Source: JAKSSM01 sp045629065
GTDB lineage: Bacteria > Bacillota > Clostridia > Peptostreptococcales > Anaerovoracaceae
Direction of reading: 5' to 3'
Length of the DNA: 49,003 bases
NCBI GenBank assembly: GCA_045629065.1
Contig: JAZQQK010000037.1
Coordinates: forward strand, 1-49,003
Part shown: positions 16,223 through 24,100 of the stretch, piece by piece
Numbering within the stretch: the first letter of the stretch is position 1
Layout: each line of letters starts with the position of its first letter
Program-made: the position numbers and the translations under genes
The notes under the pieces: generated by a model
What the model was told of the DNA's origin: nothing
Databases searched by the model: none
The model's input: only the letters and a program-made list of their open reading frames with translations

Positions 16223-17137
16223 ATGGCAAAGATTACAGTAGTTGGTGGTATCAACATTGATATTGAAGGCCGCCCAAATAGTAAATTAATAGAGTGCGAC
16301 TCTAACATCGGCCATGTAACTATGGCGCATGGCGGAGTAGGACGCAACATCACAGAGAATCTCGCACGTCTCGGTCTCGACTGCGCTATGTTCTCTTTGA
16401 TTGGCAACGATCAAATGGGACTTGGAGCTAGGTCAGAGCTTGAAGAACTAGGAGTTGATGTTTCTAGAGTCTTTGTTAGAGAAGACTTAAGCACGTCGGT
16501 ATATTTATCGGTGCTTGATGAGACTGGTGATATGGCTGTGGGAATTAACGATATGTCAATCGTTGACGAAATTACACCCGAACTCTTATCTGAGAACGCA
16601 GAGTTCTTAAAGGGCTCAGAGGTTGTGGCTTTAGACGGCAACCTCACTAGCGAACTTTTGGACTTCGCTACGGATATGCTAAAGGACACAAAGCTCTTTT
16701 ATGATCCGGTATCAGTGAACAAAGGCATCCGTGCAAAGGATTTTATTGGAAGATTCTTTGCGATAAAGCCTAATATCATGGAGGCAGAGGTTATATTAGG
16801 ACACCCGATTAAGACCGAGGCCGACATCGAGCACGCTGCAGACGAGTTCTTAGCCAAAGGAGTTAAAAAGGTATTCATCTCCCTAAACAAGGATGGAGTT
16901 TACTTTAAGGATGAAACAGACTGCGGCTTTATGCGTCCTCATAAGGAACTTAGAATTGTGAGCGCTACAGGTGCGGGAGACGCATTTTCATCAGTCGTAA
17001 TTATGGGTGTAGCAAATAATTTACCTATTCGTGAAATCGCAAAGCTTGGCCTGGCGGCGAGCGAAATTGCCATGGAGGCTAGCGGTGCAGTAAATAAGAG
17101 TATTAACTTAACAGAAGTAAAAAGGAGAGCATTATGA
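16223..17137 (+). CDS. psuK: PfkB-family kinase, probable pseudouridine kinase
   Basis: A 304-residue ribokinase-fold kinase with the GGVGRNITENLARLG motif (37-51) and the catalytic ATGAGDAFSS motif with D253. The 4-nt overlap with psuG (ATGA) makes pseudouridine kinase the best specific assignment: it phosphorylates pseudouridine to pseudouridine 5'-phosphate, the PsuG substrate. By sequence alone a general PfkB sugar kinase cannot be excluded. Confidence 0.88.
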   Translation: MAKITVVGGINIDIEGRPNSKLIECDSNIGHVTMAHGGVGRNITENLARLGLDCAMFSLIGNDQMGLGARSELEELGVDVSRVFVREDLSTSVYLSVLDETGDMAVGINDMSIVDEITPELLSENAEFLKGSEVVALDGNLTSELLDFATDMLKDTKLFYDPVSVNKGIRAKDFIGRFFAIKPNIMEAEVILGHPIKTEADIEHAADEFLAKGVKKVFISLNKDGVYFKDETDCGFMRPHKELRIVSATGAGDAFSSVVIMGVANNLPIREIAKLGLAASEIAMEASGAVNKSINLTEVKRRAL

Positions 17138-18039
17138 GTAACAAGTATCTAGATATCAAGCCAGAAGTAATGGCAGCGCTTAAGAAGGGCAAGCCAGTCG
17201 TAGCGCTCGAATCAACTATAATTTCACACGGCATGCCATATCCAAAGAATGTGGAGACTGCGCTTGCTGTTGAGCAAGTTTTAAGAGAAAATGGTGTTAT
17301 GCCTGCGACTGTAGGTATAATCAAGGGTAGAATAAAAGTAGGTTTAACTGCTAACGAGATTGAGTATCTCGCAAAGGCAGAAAACGTTGTAAAGGTTTCC
17401 AGACGTGACTATCCATATGTAATCGCTAATAAACTCGATGGTGCTACTACAGTTGCTGGTACTATGATTGCTGCTGAGATGGCAGGAATCAAGGTATTCG
17501 TAACAGGCGGCATCGGCGGAGTTCACAGAGGAGCTGGCGAAAGCTTCGACATCTCTGCAGACCTTGAGGAATTAAAGATTACAAATGTAGCTGTTATTTG
17601 TGCAGGCGTAAAGTCCATCTTAGACATCTCTGCAACATTAGAATATTTAGAGACAAGTGGTGTACCAGTAATCACTTACGGCGCAGATCAATTCCCGGCT
17701 TTCTATTCTAGAGAGTCTGGTTGCCCAGCTGAACTCAGAATCGACACACCAAAGGAAATCGCTAAGCTCATTAAGGCAAAGGACAAGATGGGTCTTAAGG
17801 GCGGACTTTTGATCGGTTGCCCTGTAAAGGAAGAAGACCAGATTCCTTACGACCAGATGGAAGGCGTAATTTCACAGGCGCTTAAGGAATGTGAAGAGGC
17901 AGGCATCAAGGGCAAGAGAATTACTCCATTCTTGCTCTCAAAGGTAAAGGATTTAACTAATGGAGATAGCTTAGAGACTAATATTAAGCTAGTTCTTAAT
18001 AATGCTAAGCTTGGAGCAGAAATCGCAAAGAACTTATAA
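17134..18039 (+). CDS. psuG: Pseudouridine-5'-phosphate glycosidase
   Basis: Cleaves the C-C glycosidic bond of pseudouridine 5'-phosphate to uracil and ribose 5-phosphate. The 301-residue protein has the diagnostic ALESTIISHGMPYP (E26), GIIKGRIKVGL, TGGIGGVHRG and CAGVKSILDI motifs. K160 in the last matches the Schiff-base lysine of the E. coli enzyme. It is translationally coupled to psuK. AAGGAG at its end serves the downstream secreted protein. Confidence 0.96.
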   Translation: MSNKYLDIKPEVMAALKKGKPVVALESTIISHGMPYPKNVETALAVEQVLRENGVMPATVGIIKGRIKVGLTANEIEYLAKAENVVKVSRRDYPYVIANKLDGATTVAGTMIAAEMAGIKVFVTGGIGGVHRGAGESFDISADLEELKITNVAVICAGVKSILDISATLEYLETSGVPVITYGADQFPAFYSRESGCPAELRIDTPKEIAKLIKAKDKMGLKGGLLIGCPVKEEDQIPYDQMEGVISQALKECEEAGIKGKRITPFLLSKVKDLTNGDSLETNIKLVLNNAKLGAEIAKNL

Positions 18040-18049
18040 GGAGAAAGAA

Positions 18050-20032
18050 ATGAAGAACAAAAAGCTTCTTTCTATCATTTTGGTTTTGGCGCTCGTCATC
18101 GGTATCGTACCTCTCGCAGGTTTTGCGGATGAGTCTTCCGTGGCGAAGTCAAACAATATAGTGGTGCTCTATACAGGTAACCTCACGGGTAGCGTGCAGG
18201 ACAACATCGGTATAGATGGACTCGTAGCCTATACTAATGAAAAGAAAGATACGAACAACTATGTGGGCGTTATCGATAGTGGTAACAACACCAAGGGCAC
18301 TATCATGGCGGACAAGACTGCAGGCAACCTCGTGGTCGAGAGCATGAACGTCGCTGGATACTCCGTATCGGTTCCAGGAAAAGCTGAACTGTCTGACGGA
18401 GTCGCACAGTTCTTAAACTTAGCAAAGGTTGCGAACTTCCCTTATGTCAGTGCCAACCTTTACAAGTGGAACGGAATCACTAAAGAACGCGTGCTTTCAC
18501 CATACAAAATCGTTGCTTACGATAATGTGAAGGTTGCATATCTTGGAATCACAGATTTTGCTGCAATAGGTGTTTATGATTCAACTTATAGCATCTCAGC
18601 TGCGGCTTCTGATATTCAGGAAGCAATCGATAGTGCTTATAATGATGGTGCTACATATGTAGTGGCACTCGGTAACTTAGACGAAAACGAAGCAAAGAAC
18701 CTGATAAAGGGACTTAGTGGACTGAATTGTTTCATTAACTCACAGGACAAAGCAGTTGTTGGCGACAAGGTTGTAGACAAGAGCTCAAAGAACGTAATCT
18801 TTACTAGCACGGGTGCTAGAATGGAAAACGTAGGCGTTATGACTATATATGCGGGAACTTTGATCAGTACTCAGCTCTTAAGCAACTATAACGCAAAGAA
18901 TATTCAGGCAAGAGACACAATCAAGAATACTATCGATTCAGAAATTGCTCTTCAGAATGCTGTTGGTACAACTCAACACACTCTTAATGCGGTAACAAGC
19001 ATAGGTGTGCGCACTGTTGAATCAGCAGAGACTAACCTTGGCGATTTAGTAGCTGACGCCGTAAAGATCATGTCAGGCGCAGAGATTGCACTCATTCCTG
19101 CTACTGAATTCCAGACAAGTATTTTGGTGGGTGATATTTCGTATGCGGATATAATTGATGCTTTACCATACAATAAGTATGTGAGCGTGGTGGAGATGAA
19201 GGGCTCAGACCTTATGGATGCGCTCGAGATGGCTGCTATCAACTATCCAAAGGCATATGAAAACTTCTTCCAGGTTTCCGGTATCACGTATGATATATCA
19301 GAAACGACAAAGTCATCTGTTAGTGTTGATACATTTGGAAACTTTGTGACTGTAAACGATGAATACAGGGTTACAAATGTTAAGGTGAACGGCGCTGACC
19401 TCAGCTTGTTTAAGACATATAAGGTTGTAACTACTAATGATATCTTAAGTGGCAAGTCAGGCTTTACGATGTTTGGTAAGGCAACTAAGGTTAGAGAAAA
19501 TGCCACATTGGTAAGCTCTGCACTTGTGGATTACCTCACTTATGCTTTTAAGGGCAATGTCCCTAGCTATTATCAAGCATCACAGAAGCGTATCGATTCA
19601 TATATGACTATGAAGAGAAGCGAACTTGAGGCAATGGCTAATGAGATGGCTGAAGAGAAGATTATGGCTTATATGGCTCAGATTAACAATCTCAAGGCCG
19701 ATATGTCAGAACTTAGCGAAATCTATGCTTTAACTACTATGCAGGTCACAGCGCAAAGCTCGTTCTTCATCGAGGGTGGAAAGCGTAAGATTAAGGTTTC
19801 ATGGAAGACATCTGAGCCAATCGAAGGTTTAAGCTACCAGGTTTATAGATCAACTTCTAAGAATAGTGGCTATTCCAAGATGTTTACGACAAAGAATATG
19901 CAGTATACTAACTCTTCAAAGATCTATAAAGGCAATACTTATTACTATAAAGTGCGTGCATATAAGACTATAAAGGGTAAAACTTACTATTCTGAGTGGT
20001 CTAATATCGCATATCGCAAGGTAAATAAATAG
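18050..20032 (+). CDS. Secreted 5'-nucleotidase-fold protein with lost metal ligands, plus C-terminal fibronectin-III-like domain
   Basis: ATG 18050 follows AAGGAG (18038-18043) and opens a signal peptide (MKNKKLLSIILVLALVIGIV, cleavage probably near GFA-DES). The 660-residue protein has the two-domain 5'-nucleotidase plan and a fibronectin-III-like end (about 570-660). The motifs that hold the two metals are altered: the usual D-x-H reads N44-L45-T46; the second Asp region reads IDSGN (N79); the catalytic N-H pair reads K111-A112; the H-x-H site is absent. The C-terminal domain keeps NLGDLVADAV but has PATEFQ in place of NGGGIR. It is therefore probably not a conventional nucleotidase; a binding or structural role at the cell surface is inferred. 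A terminator follows. Confidence 0.78.
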   Translation: MKNKKLLSIILVLALVIGIVPLAGFADESSVAKSNNIVVLYTGNLTGSVQDNIGIDGLVAYTNEKKDTNNYVGVIDSGNNTKGTIMADKTAGNLVVESMNVAGYSVSVPGKAELSDGVAQFLNLAKVANFPYVSANLYKWNGITKERVLSPYKIVAYDNVKVAYLGITDFAAIGVYDSTYSISAAASDIQEAIDSAYNDGATYVVALGNLDENEAKNLIKGLSGLNCFINSQDKAVVGDKVVDKSSKNVIFTSTGARMENVGVMTIYAGTLISTQLLSNYNAKNIQARDTIKNTIDSEIALQNAVGTTQHTLNAVTSIGVRTVESAETNLGDLVADAVKIMSGAEIALIPATEFQTSILVGDISYADIIDALPYNKYVSVVEMKGSDLMDALEMAAINYPKAYENFFQVSGITYDISETTKSSVSVDTFGNFVTVNDEYRVTNVKVNGADLSLFKTYKVVTTNDILSGKSGFTMFGKATKVRENATLVSSALVDYLTYAFKGNVPSYYQASQKRIDSYMTMKRSELEAMANEMAEEKIMAYMAQINNLKADMSELSEIYALTTMQVTAQSSFFIEGGKRKIKVSWKTSEPIEGLSYQVYRSTSKNSGYSKMFTTKNMQYTNSSKIYKGNTYYYKVRAYKTIKGKTYYSEWSNIAYRKVNK

Positions 20033-20067
20033 TTAATTTGCACAAAATGTAGTGTAGATATATGAAA

Positions 20068-20106
20068 AAGAGCCCCTAGGGATAGGGGTTCTTTTATTTT
20101 TTTAAT
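20068..20106 (+). terminator. Intrinsic terminator after the 5'-nucleotidase-like gene
   Basis: AAGAGCCCCTA (20068-20078) pairs with TAGGGGTTCTT (20083-20093) around GGGA, with one G-U pair, followed by a long T-rich run. Confidence 0.9.
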
Positions 20107-20237
20107 ATCTAGTAGGAAAGCCCAAAAAAGAAACGCCAACATGCGTGTAGAGGTGTCAATTGCGAAACCCCTTGAAATAGCTACATTTTACCCTTTAAAA
20201 AAGCCTAAAAATTGATTAAAAATTTTTAAAAAAGGTA

Positions 20238-20266
20238 TTGCATTATTGTTAACCATAAGTTATAAT
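20238..20266 (+). promoter_or_regulatory. Strong promoter of the S10 superoperon
   Basis: TTGCAT (20238-20243), 17-nt spacer, consensus TATAAT (20261-20266). The 30 bases upstream are A/T tracts resembling an UP element. Transcription should start near 20273, giving a leader of about 240 nt. Confidence 0.85.
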
Positions 20267-20280
20267 GTAGAAGCTTGTTT

Positions 20281-20476
20281 AAGGCGATGAAATGGGAGGT
20301 TGCAGGGCTATCTGGTAACTCTCACGGAGCAATTGTCCGGACTCGATTCCGGGCGAAGGGATTCGCCTGACTTTTTGCGTGTGCGTGATTGTAGGAAACA
20401 CACACTCGCGTGTAAGTAGCGGCAAAAACCGCGAAAACCCTTGAAAAGCAAGGCTTTGAACCCCTTGTACAAGCAT
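20281..20476 (+). promoter_or_regulatory. Structured 5' leader of rpsJ with possible attenuator
   Basis: Several hairpins can form. GTCCGG (20335-20340) pairs with CCGGGC (20349-20354). GGCGAA (20352-20357) pairs perfectly with TTCGCC (20362-20367) around GGGA, followed by T5 at 20372-20376. AGGCGA (20282-20287) pairs with TCGCCT (20363-20368). These three are mutually exclusive, as expected of a terminator/antiterminator switch. GCGG/CCGC (20419-20432) and CCTTG/CAAGG (20439-20453) lie further down. Ribosomal-protein autoregulation is a reasonable guess. The region 20107-20237 shows nothing else but AT-rich DNA. Confidence 0.55.
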
Positions 20477-20513
20477 AGCAAAAATGTACAAAATAAAAAA
20501 ACGGAGGTAAAAA

Positions 20514-20825
20514 ATGAGCGAATTACAGAAAATCAGAATTAAGCTCAGAGCGTATGATCATGCATTACTTGATCAAAGCGCAGCTAAAATCGTCGAGAAA
20601 GCTAAGGAAACTGGCGCAGACGTAAGTGGTCCTATTCCACTTCCTACAGAAAAAGAAGTCGTAACAATCTTAAGAGCTGTACACAAGTACAAAGACTCCC
20701 GTGAGCAATTCGAACAGAGAACTCACAAGAGATTAATCGACATCACAAACGCTACTATCAAGACAACAGATGCTTTAACAAAGCTTGACTTGCCAGCAGG
20801 CGTTGAAATCGAAATCAAGTTATAA
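20514..20825 (+). CDS. rpsJ: 30S ribosomal protein S10
   Basis: 103 residues, the usual length, with the IRIKLRAYDHALLDQSAAKIV opening region and the HKRLIDI motif. S10 sits in the 30S head and, as NusE, joins antitermination complexes. Start after ACGGAGG. It leads the superoperon behind a long structured leader and is separated from rplC by an unusual 188-nt gap. Confidence 0.98.
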   Translation: MSELQKIRIKLRAYDHALLDQSAAKIVEKAKETGADVSGPIPLPTEKEVVTILRAVHKYKDSREQFEQRTHKRLIDITNATIKTTDALTKLDLPAGVEIEIKL

Positions 20826-20849
20826 TCGCTTGAAACAAAAAAGTTAATT

Positions 20850-20988
20850 AAGGGACCTTCCCTTGAGTATGATCCGTAAAGACCCCAAAATGGGGCCCCC
20901 GGAAAGCGAAGCTTTTTGGGGAAAGGAGGAGCAGCGAGGCTTAGGAGCACGAAGTGCGAAACATGCCGAGCTTGTGACGACGCGGATC
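20850..20988 (+). promoter_or_regulatory. Structured intergenic element before rplC
   Basis: A run of hairpins in the rpsJ-rplC gap: AAGGGA/TCCCTT (20850-20864); CCCCGGAAAGC (20897-20907) with GCTTTTTGGGG (20911-20921), 11 bp including two G-U pairs around GAA; GCAC/GTGC (20947-20957), again with a GAA loop. The whole is bounded by GATCCG (20871-20876) and CGGATC (20983-20988). The GCCCCCGG-GCGAAGC-GGGGAAAGGAG core resembles the leader before rpsM. An internal GGAGGAG lies at 20925-20931 without a following ORF. Confidence 0.6.
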
Positions 20989-21013
20989 CAATGTTAAGAA
21001 AGGAAAAAACATA

Positions 21014-21652
21014 ATGAAGACAATCTTAGGAAAAAAGATGGGCATGACTCAGATCTTCGACGAAGCAGGTAATGTAATTCCTGTAACAGTCATCGAAGCT
21101 GGCCCAGAAGTTGTAACTCAGGTTAAGACAGTTGAAACTGATGGTTACAACGCAGTTCAAGTTGGTTTCGAAGATCAGAAGCCACAAAGAGTTAACAAGC
21201 CAATGACTGGTCACTTTGCAAAGGCTAACGTTCCTACAAAGAAGTACTTAGCAGAGTTCAGACTTGAAGAAGGCGAAAAGTACGAATTAGGCCAAGTTAT
21301 TACTTGCGCAGAATTCCCAGTTGGTTCCAAGTTAGACGTCACTGGTACTTCCAAAGGTAAGGGTACACAAGGTAACATCAAGAGACACCACCACAGACGT
21401 GGACCTATGTCCCATGGTTCCAAGCACAAGAGATTACCTGGTGGCTTAGCAGCTGCTACATATCCTTCAAGAGTATTCTTAGGAAATAAGGCTCCAGGAA
21501 GAACTGGTAGAGATACAGTTACAGTTCAGAATGTAATCTTAGTAAAAGTTATTGAAGACAGAAACCTCATGCTCGTTAAGGGCGCTGTACCTGGTGGAAA
21601 AGGAAGCCTCGTTCGCGTTCAGCTCGCAGTAAAGGGTCAAGAAGATAAGTAA
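21014..21652 (+). CDS. rplC: 50S ribosomal protein L3
   Basis: 212 residues beginning MKTILGKKMGMTQIFDEAG, with the long loop GNIKRHHHRRGPMSHGS that reaches toward the peptidyl-transferase centre and FLGNKAPGRTG near the end. An early-assembly protein. Start after AAGAAAGG. It follows the structured gap described at 20850-20988. Confidence 0.98.
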   Translation: MKTILGKKMGMTQIFDEAGNVIPVTVIEAGPEVVTQVKTVETDGYNAVQVGFEDQKPQRVNKPMTGHFAKANVPTKKYLAEFRLEEGEKYELGQVITCAEFPVGSKLDVTGTSKGKGTQGNIKRHHHRRGPMSHGSKHKRLPGGLAAATYPSRVFLGNKAPGRTGRDTVTVQNVILVKVIEDRNLMLVKGAVPGGKGSLVRVQLAVKGQEDK

Positions 21653-21676
21653 TTTGGGTGAAAGGAGGAATTTAAA

Positions 21677-22300
21677 ATGGCAAAAGTTACAATGCTCAAC
21701 ATGAAGGGCGCTAGCGCTGGTACAATCGAACTTAACGATGCTATCTTCGCTATCGAACCTAATGAATTCGCTGTTCACGCAGTAGTAAAGAATTACTTAG
21801 CTAACCAAAGACAAGGTACTCAGTCAGCTTTGACAAGAGGCGAAGTTAGAGGAGGCGGCCGTAAGCCTTTCAGACAAAAAGGAACAGGTAATCACAGACA
21901 AGGACATTCAACAGACCCATCACAAGTTGGTGGTGGCGTAGTATTCGCTCCAAAGCCTAGAGATTACAGATATACATTGCCTAAGAAGTTAAGAAGACTC
22001 GCTATGAAGTCTGCTTTATCTGACAAGGTAGCTAGTGCTAATATCATCGTACTTGATGAATTAAAATTCGCAGAACCAAAGACAAAGGAAATGATTAAGG
22101 TGTTAGAAGCTGTTAAGGCTTCCAAGAAGGCTTTAATCGTAACAGCTGAAAAGGATGAAAACGTTGTTAAGTCCGCAGCTAATATCCCTGGAGTAATGAC
22201 TACTCTCGTTGGTACATTAAATGTTTACGACATCGTAAACCACACAAGCTTCATCGTAACTAAGGAAGCTGTAGAAAAGATTCAGGAGGTGTACAAATAA
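21677..22300 (+). CDS. rplD: 50S ribosomal protein L4
   Basis: 207 residues with the exit-tunnel loop GGGRKPFRQKGTGNHRQG (about residues 58-75) and the TVGTLNVYDIVNH-type end, here LVGTLNVYDIVNH. AAAGGAGG precedes the start. Its stop overlaps the rplW start by one base. In enterobacteria L4 represses the S10 operon through the leader; whether it does so here is unknown. Confidence 0.98.
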   Translation: MAKVTMLNMKGASAGTIELNDAIFAIEPNEFAVHAVVKNYLANQRQGTQSALTRGEVRGGGRKPFRQKGTGNHRQGHSTDPSQVGGGVVFAPKPRDYRYTLPKKLRRLAMKSALSDKVASANIIVLDELKFAEPKTKEMIKVLEAVKASKKALIVTAEKDENVVKSAANIPGVMTTLVGTLNVYDIVNHTSFIVTKEAVEKIQEVYK

Positions 22301-22590
22301 TGAAGACTGCATATGACGTAATCTTAGCTCCTGTTATTTCAGAACAGAGCATGGACCATGCTGCAACTAAGAAGTACACTTTCAAGGTTGCACCTACAGC
22401 AAACAAGACAGAAGTTAAGGCTGCTGTTGAAGAAATCTTCGGTGTTGAAGTAAAGAAAGTTAACGTCATGAATTATGACGGAAAGTTAAAGAGAATGGGA
22501 AGAACCGTTGGTACGACTGCTGCTTTCAAGAAGGCTGTAGTAACACTTACAGAGCAAAGTAAGGAAATCGAATTCTTCCAGGGATTATAA
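22300..22590 (+). CDS. rplW: 50S ribosomal protein L23
   Basis: 96 residues, with APVISEQSM near the start and VKKVNVMNYDGKLKRMGR in the middle. L23 lines the tunnel exit and docks SRP and trigger factor. Start codon overlaps the rplD stop (TAATG), with AGGAGGT inside the end of rplD. Confidence 0.97.
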   Translation: MKTAYDVILAPVISEQSMDHAATKKYTFKVAPTANKTEVKAAVEEIFGVEVKKVNVMNYDGKLKRMGRTVGTTAAFKKAVVTLTEQSKEIEFFQGL

Positions 22591-22605
22591 TCTAGGAGGA
22601 TAACA

Positions 22606-23439
22606 ATGGGAATTAGAAAATACAATCCAACAACTCCTGGTCTTAGAGGAATGACAGTTTCCACATTTGAGGAAATTACAACATCAACTCCTGAAAAGTC
22701 CTTAACAGTAACATTAAAGAAGCACGCTGGTCGTAACAACCGCGGTAAGATCACTGTTAGACATCAGGGTGGTGGTACAAGACCAAAGTACAGAATCATC
22801 GACTTCAAGAGAGATAAGGACGATGTTCAAGCAACAGTTAAAACTATTGAATACGACCCTAACAGATCTGCAAACATCGCATTAGTTGTTTACGCAGACG
22901 GTGAAAAGAGATACATCATTGCTCCAGCAACATTAGAAGTTGGACAAAAGATCGTTTCTGGTCCAAATGCCGACATCGTTGTAGGAAACGCATTACCACT
23001 TGCAAACATTCCAGTTGGTACAATCATCCACAACGTAGAGTTAAAGCCTGGTAAGGGCGGACAGCTTGCTAGATCCGCTGGTAACGGTGCTCAACTCATG
23101 GCAAAGCAAGGCGACTACGCACAAGTAAGACTTCCATCCGGCGAAGTAAGAAAGATCTCAATGAGATGTAAAGCTACAATCGGCGAAGTTGGCAACAACG
23201 AACACGCTAACATCCAGATTGGTAAAGCTGGTAGAACAAGACATATGGGTATCAGACCTACAGTTCGTGGTTCCGTTATGAACCCTAACGATCACCCTCA
23301 TGGTGGTGGTGAAGGTAAGGCACCAGTTGGACGTAAGAGCCCAGTTACTCCTTGGGGTAAGCCAGCTCTTGGTTACAAGACTCGTAAGAAGAGCAATCCA
23401 AGCGATAAGTACATCGTAAAGAGAAGAAACGATAAATAG
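22606..23439 (+). CDS. rplB: 50S ribosomal protein L2
   Basis: 277 residues, standard length. GIRKYNPTTPGLRGM opens the protein, KHAGRNNRGKITVRHQGGG follows, and the conserved VMNPNDHPHGGGEGKAP segment that approaches the peptidyl-transferase centre is intact. AGGAGG precedes the start. Confidence 0.99.
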   Translation: MGIRKYNPTTPGLRGMTVSTFEEITTSTPEKSLTVTLKKHAGRNNRGKITVRHQGGGTRPKYRIIDFKRDKDDVQATVKTIEYDPNRSANIALVVYADGEKRYIIAPATLEVGQKIVSGPNADIVVGNALPLANIPVGTIIHNVELKPGKGGQLARSAGNGAQLMAKQGDYAQVRLPSGEVRKISMRCKATIGEVGNNEHANIQIGKAGRTRHMGIRPTVRGSVMNPNDHPHGGGEGKAPVGRKSPVTPWGKPALGYKTRKKSNPSDKYIVKRRNDK

Positions 23440-23459
23440 AGAAAGGAGCAGATGAAATA

Positions 23460-23738
23460 ATGGGTAGATCACTTAAAAAAGGTCCTTTCGTTAATGCAAA
23501 GCTTTTAAAAGCTATTGAAGAAATGAACGAAAAGAACGAAAAGAAAGTTATCAAGACATGGTCAAGACCATCAACAATTTTCCCTCAGATGGTTGGCCAT
23601 ACTATCGCAGTACATGACGGTAAAAAGCATGTTCCAGTATATATCACAGAAGATATGGTTGGACACAGACTTGGAGAATTTGCTCCTACTAGAACATATA
23701 GAGGTCACAGTGCTGATAAGGGATCAGCAGTAAAGTAG
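23460..23738 (+). CDS. rpsS: 30S ribosomal protein S19
   Basis: 92 residues: MGRSLKKGPFVNAKLL, then KTWSRPSTIFPQMVGHTIAVHDG and GHRLGEFAPTRTYRGH, the standard S19 signature. It binds 16S rRNA in the head with S13. AAAGGAG lies upstream. Confidence 0.98.
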   Translation: MGRSLKKGPFVNAKLLKAIEEMNEKNEKKVIKTWSRPSTIFPQMVGHTIAVHDGKKHVPVYITEDMVGHRLGEFAPTRTYRGHSADKGSAVK

Positions 23739-23753
23739 AAAGGAGATATGAAA

Positions 23754-24089
23754 ATGGAAGCAAAAGCAGTTGCTAAATATGTAAGAATGTCTCCTACAAA
23801 GATTAAGCCAGTATGTGACTTAGTAAGAGGCAAGAAAGTGGACGAAGCATTAGCTATTTTAAAGTTCACACCAGGCAAGGGCTCAGCAATCGTTGAAAAG
23901 GTTGTTGCATCAGCTAAGGCAAATGCAGAAAACAACTTCGACATGAACCCAGACAATTTAGTCGTTAGTGAAATCTACGCTAACCAAGGCCCTACAATGA
24001 AGAGATGGAGAGCTGGTTCACAAGGTAGATCATCAATCATTCTCAAGAGATCAAGCCACGTTGGCTGCGTCTTAAGAGAAGTAGAATAG
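23754..24089 (+). CDS. rplV: 50S ribosomal protein L22
   Basis: I chose ATG 23754 because AAAGGAG (23739-23745) is 8 nt upstream; the in-frame ATG at 23748 would sit too close to it. The 111-residue product has YVRMSPTKIKPVCDLVRGK and the tunnel hairpin region PTMKRWRAGSQGRSSIILKRSSH. Confidence 0.95.
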   Translation: MEAKAVAKYVRMSPTKIKPVCDLVRGKKVDEALAILKFTPGKGSAIVEKVVASAKANAENNFDMNPDNLVVSEIYANQGPTMKRWRAGSQGRSSIILKRSSHVGCVLREVE

Positions 24090-24100
24090 GAGGTAAGTTC

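Noticed and set aside
20335..20354. Hairpin with a loop resembling a tRNA T-arm
   Set aside because: No acceptor, D or anticodon arm can be placed around it; better explained as part of the rpsJ leader.
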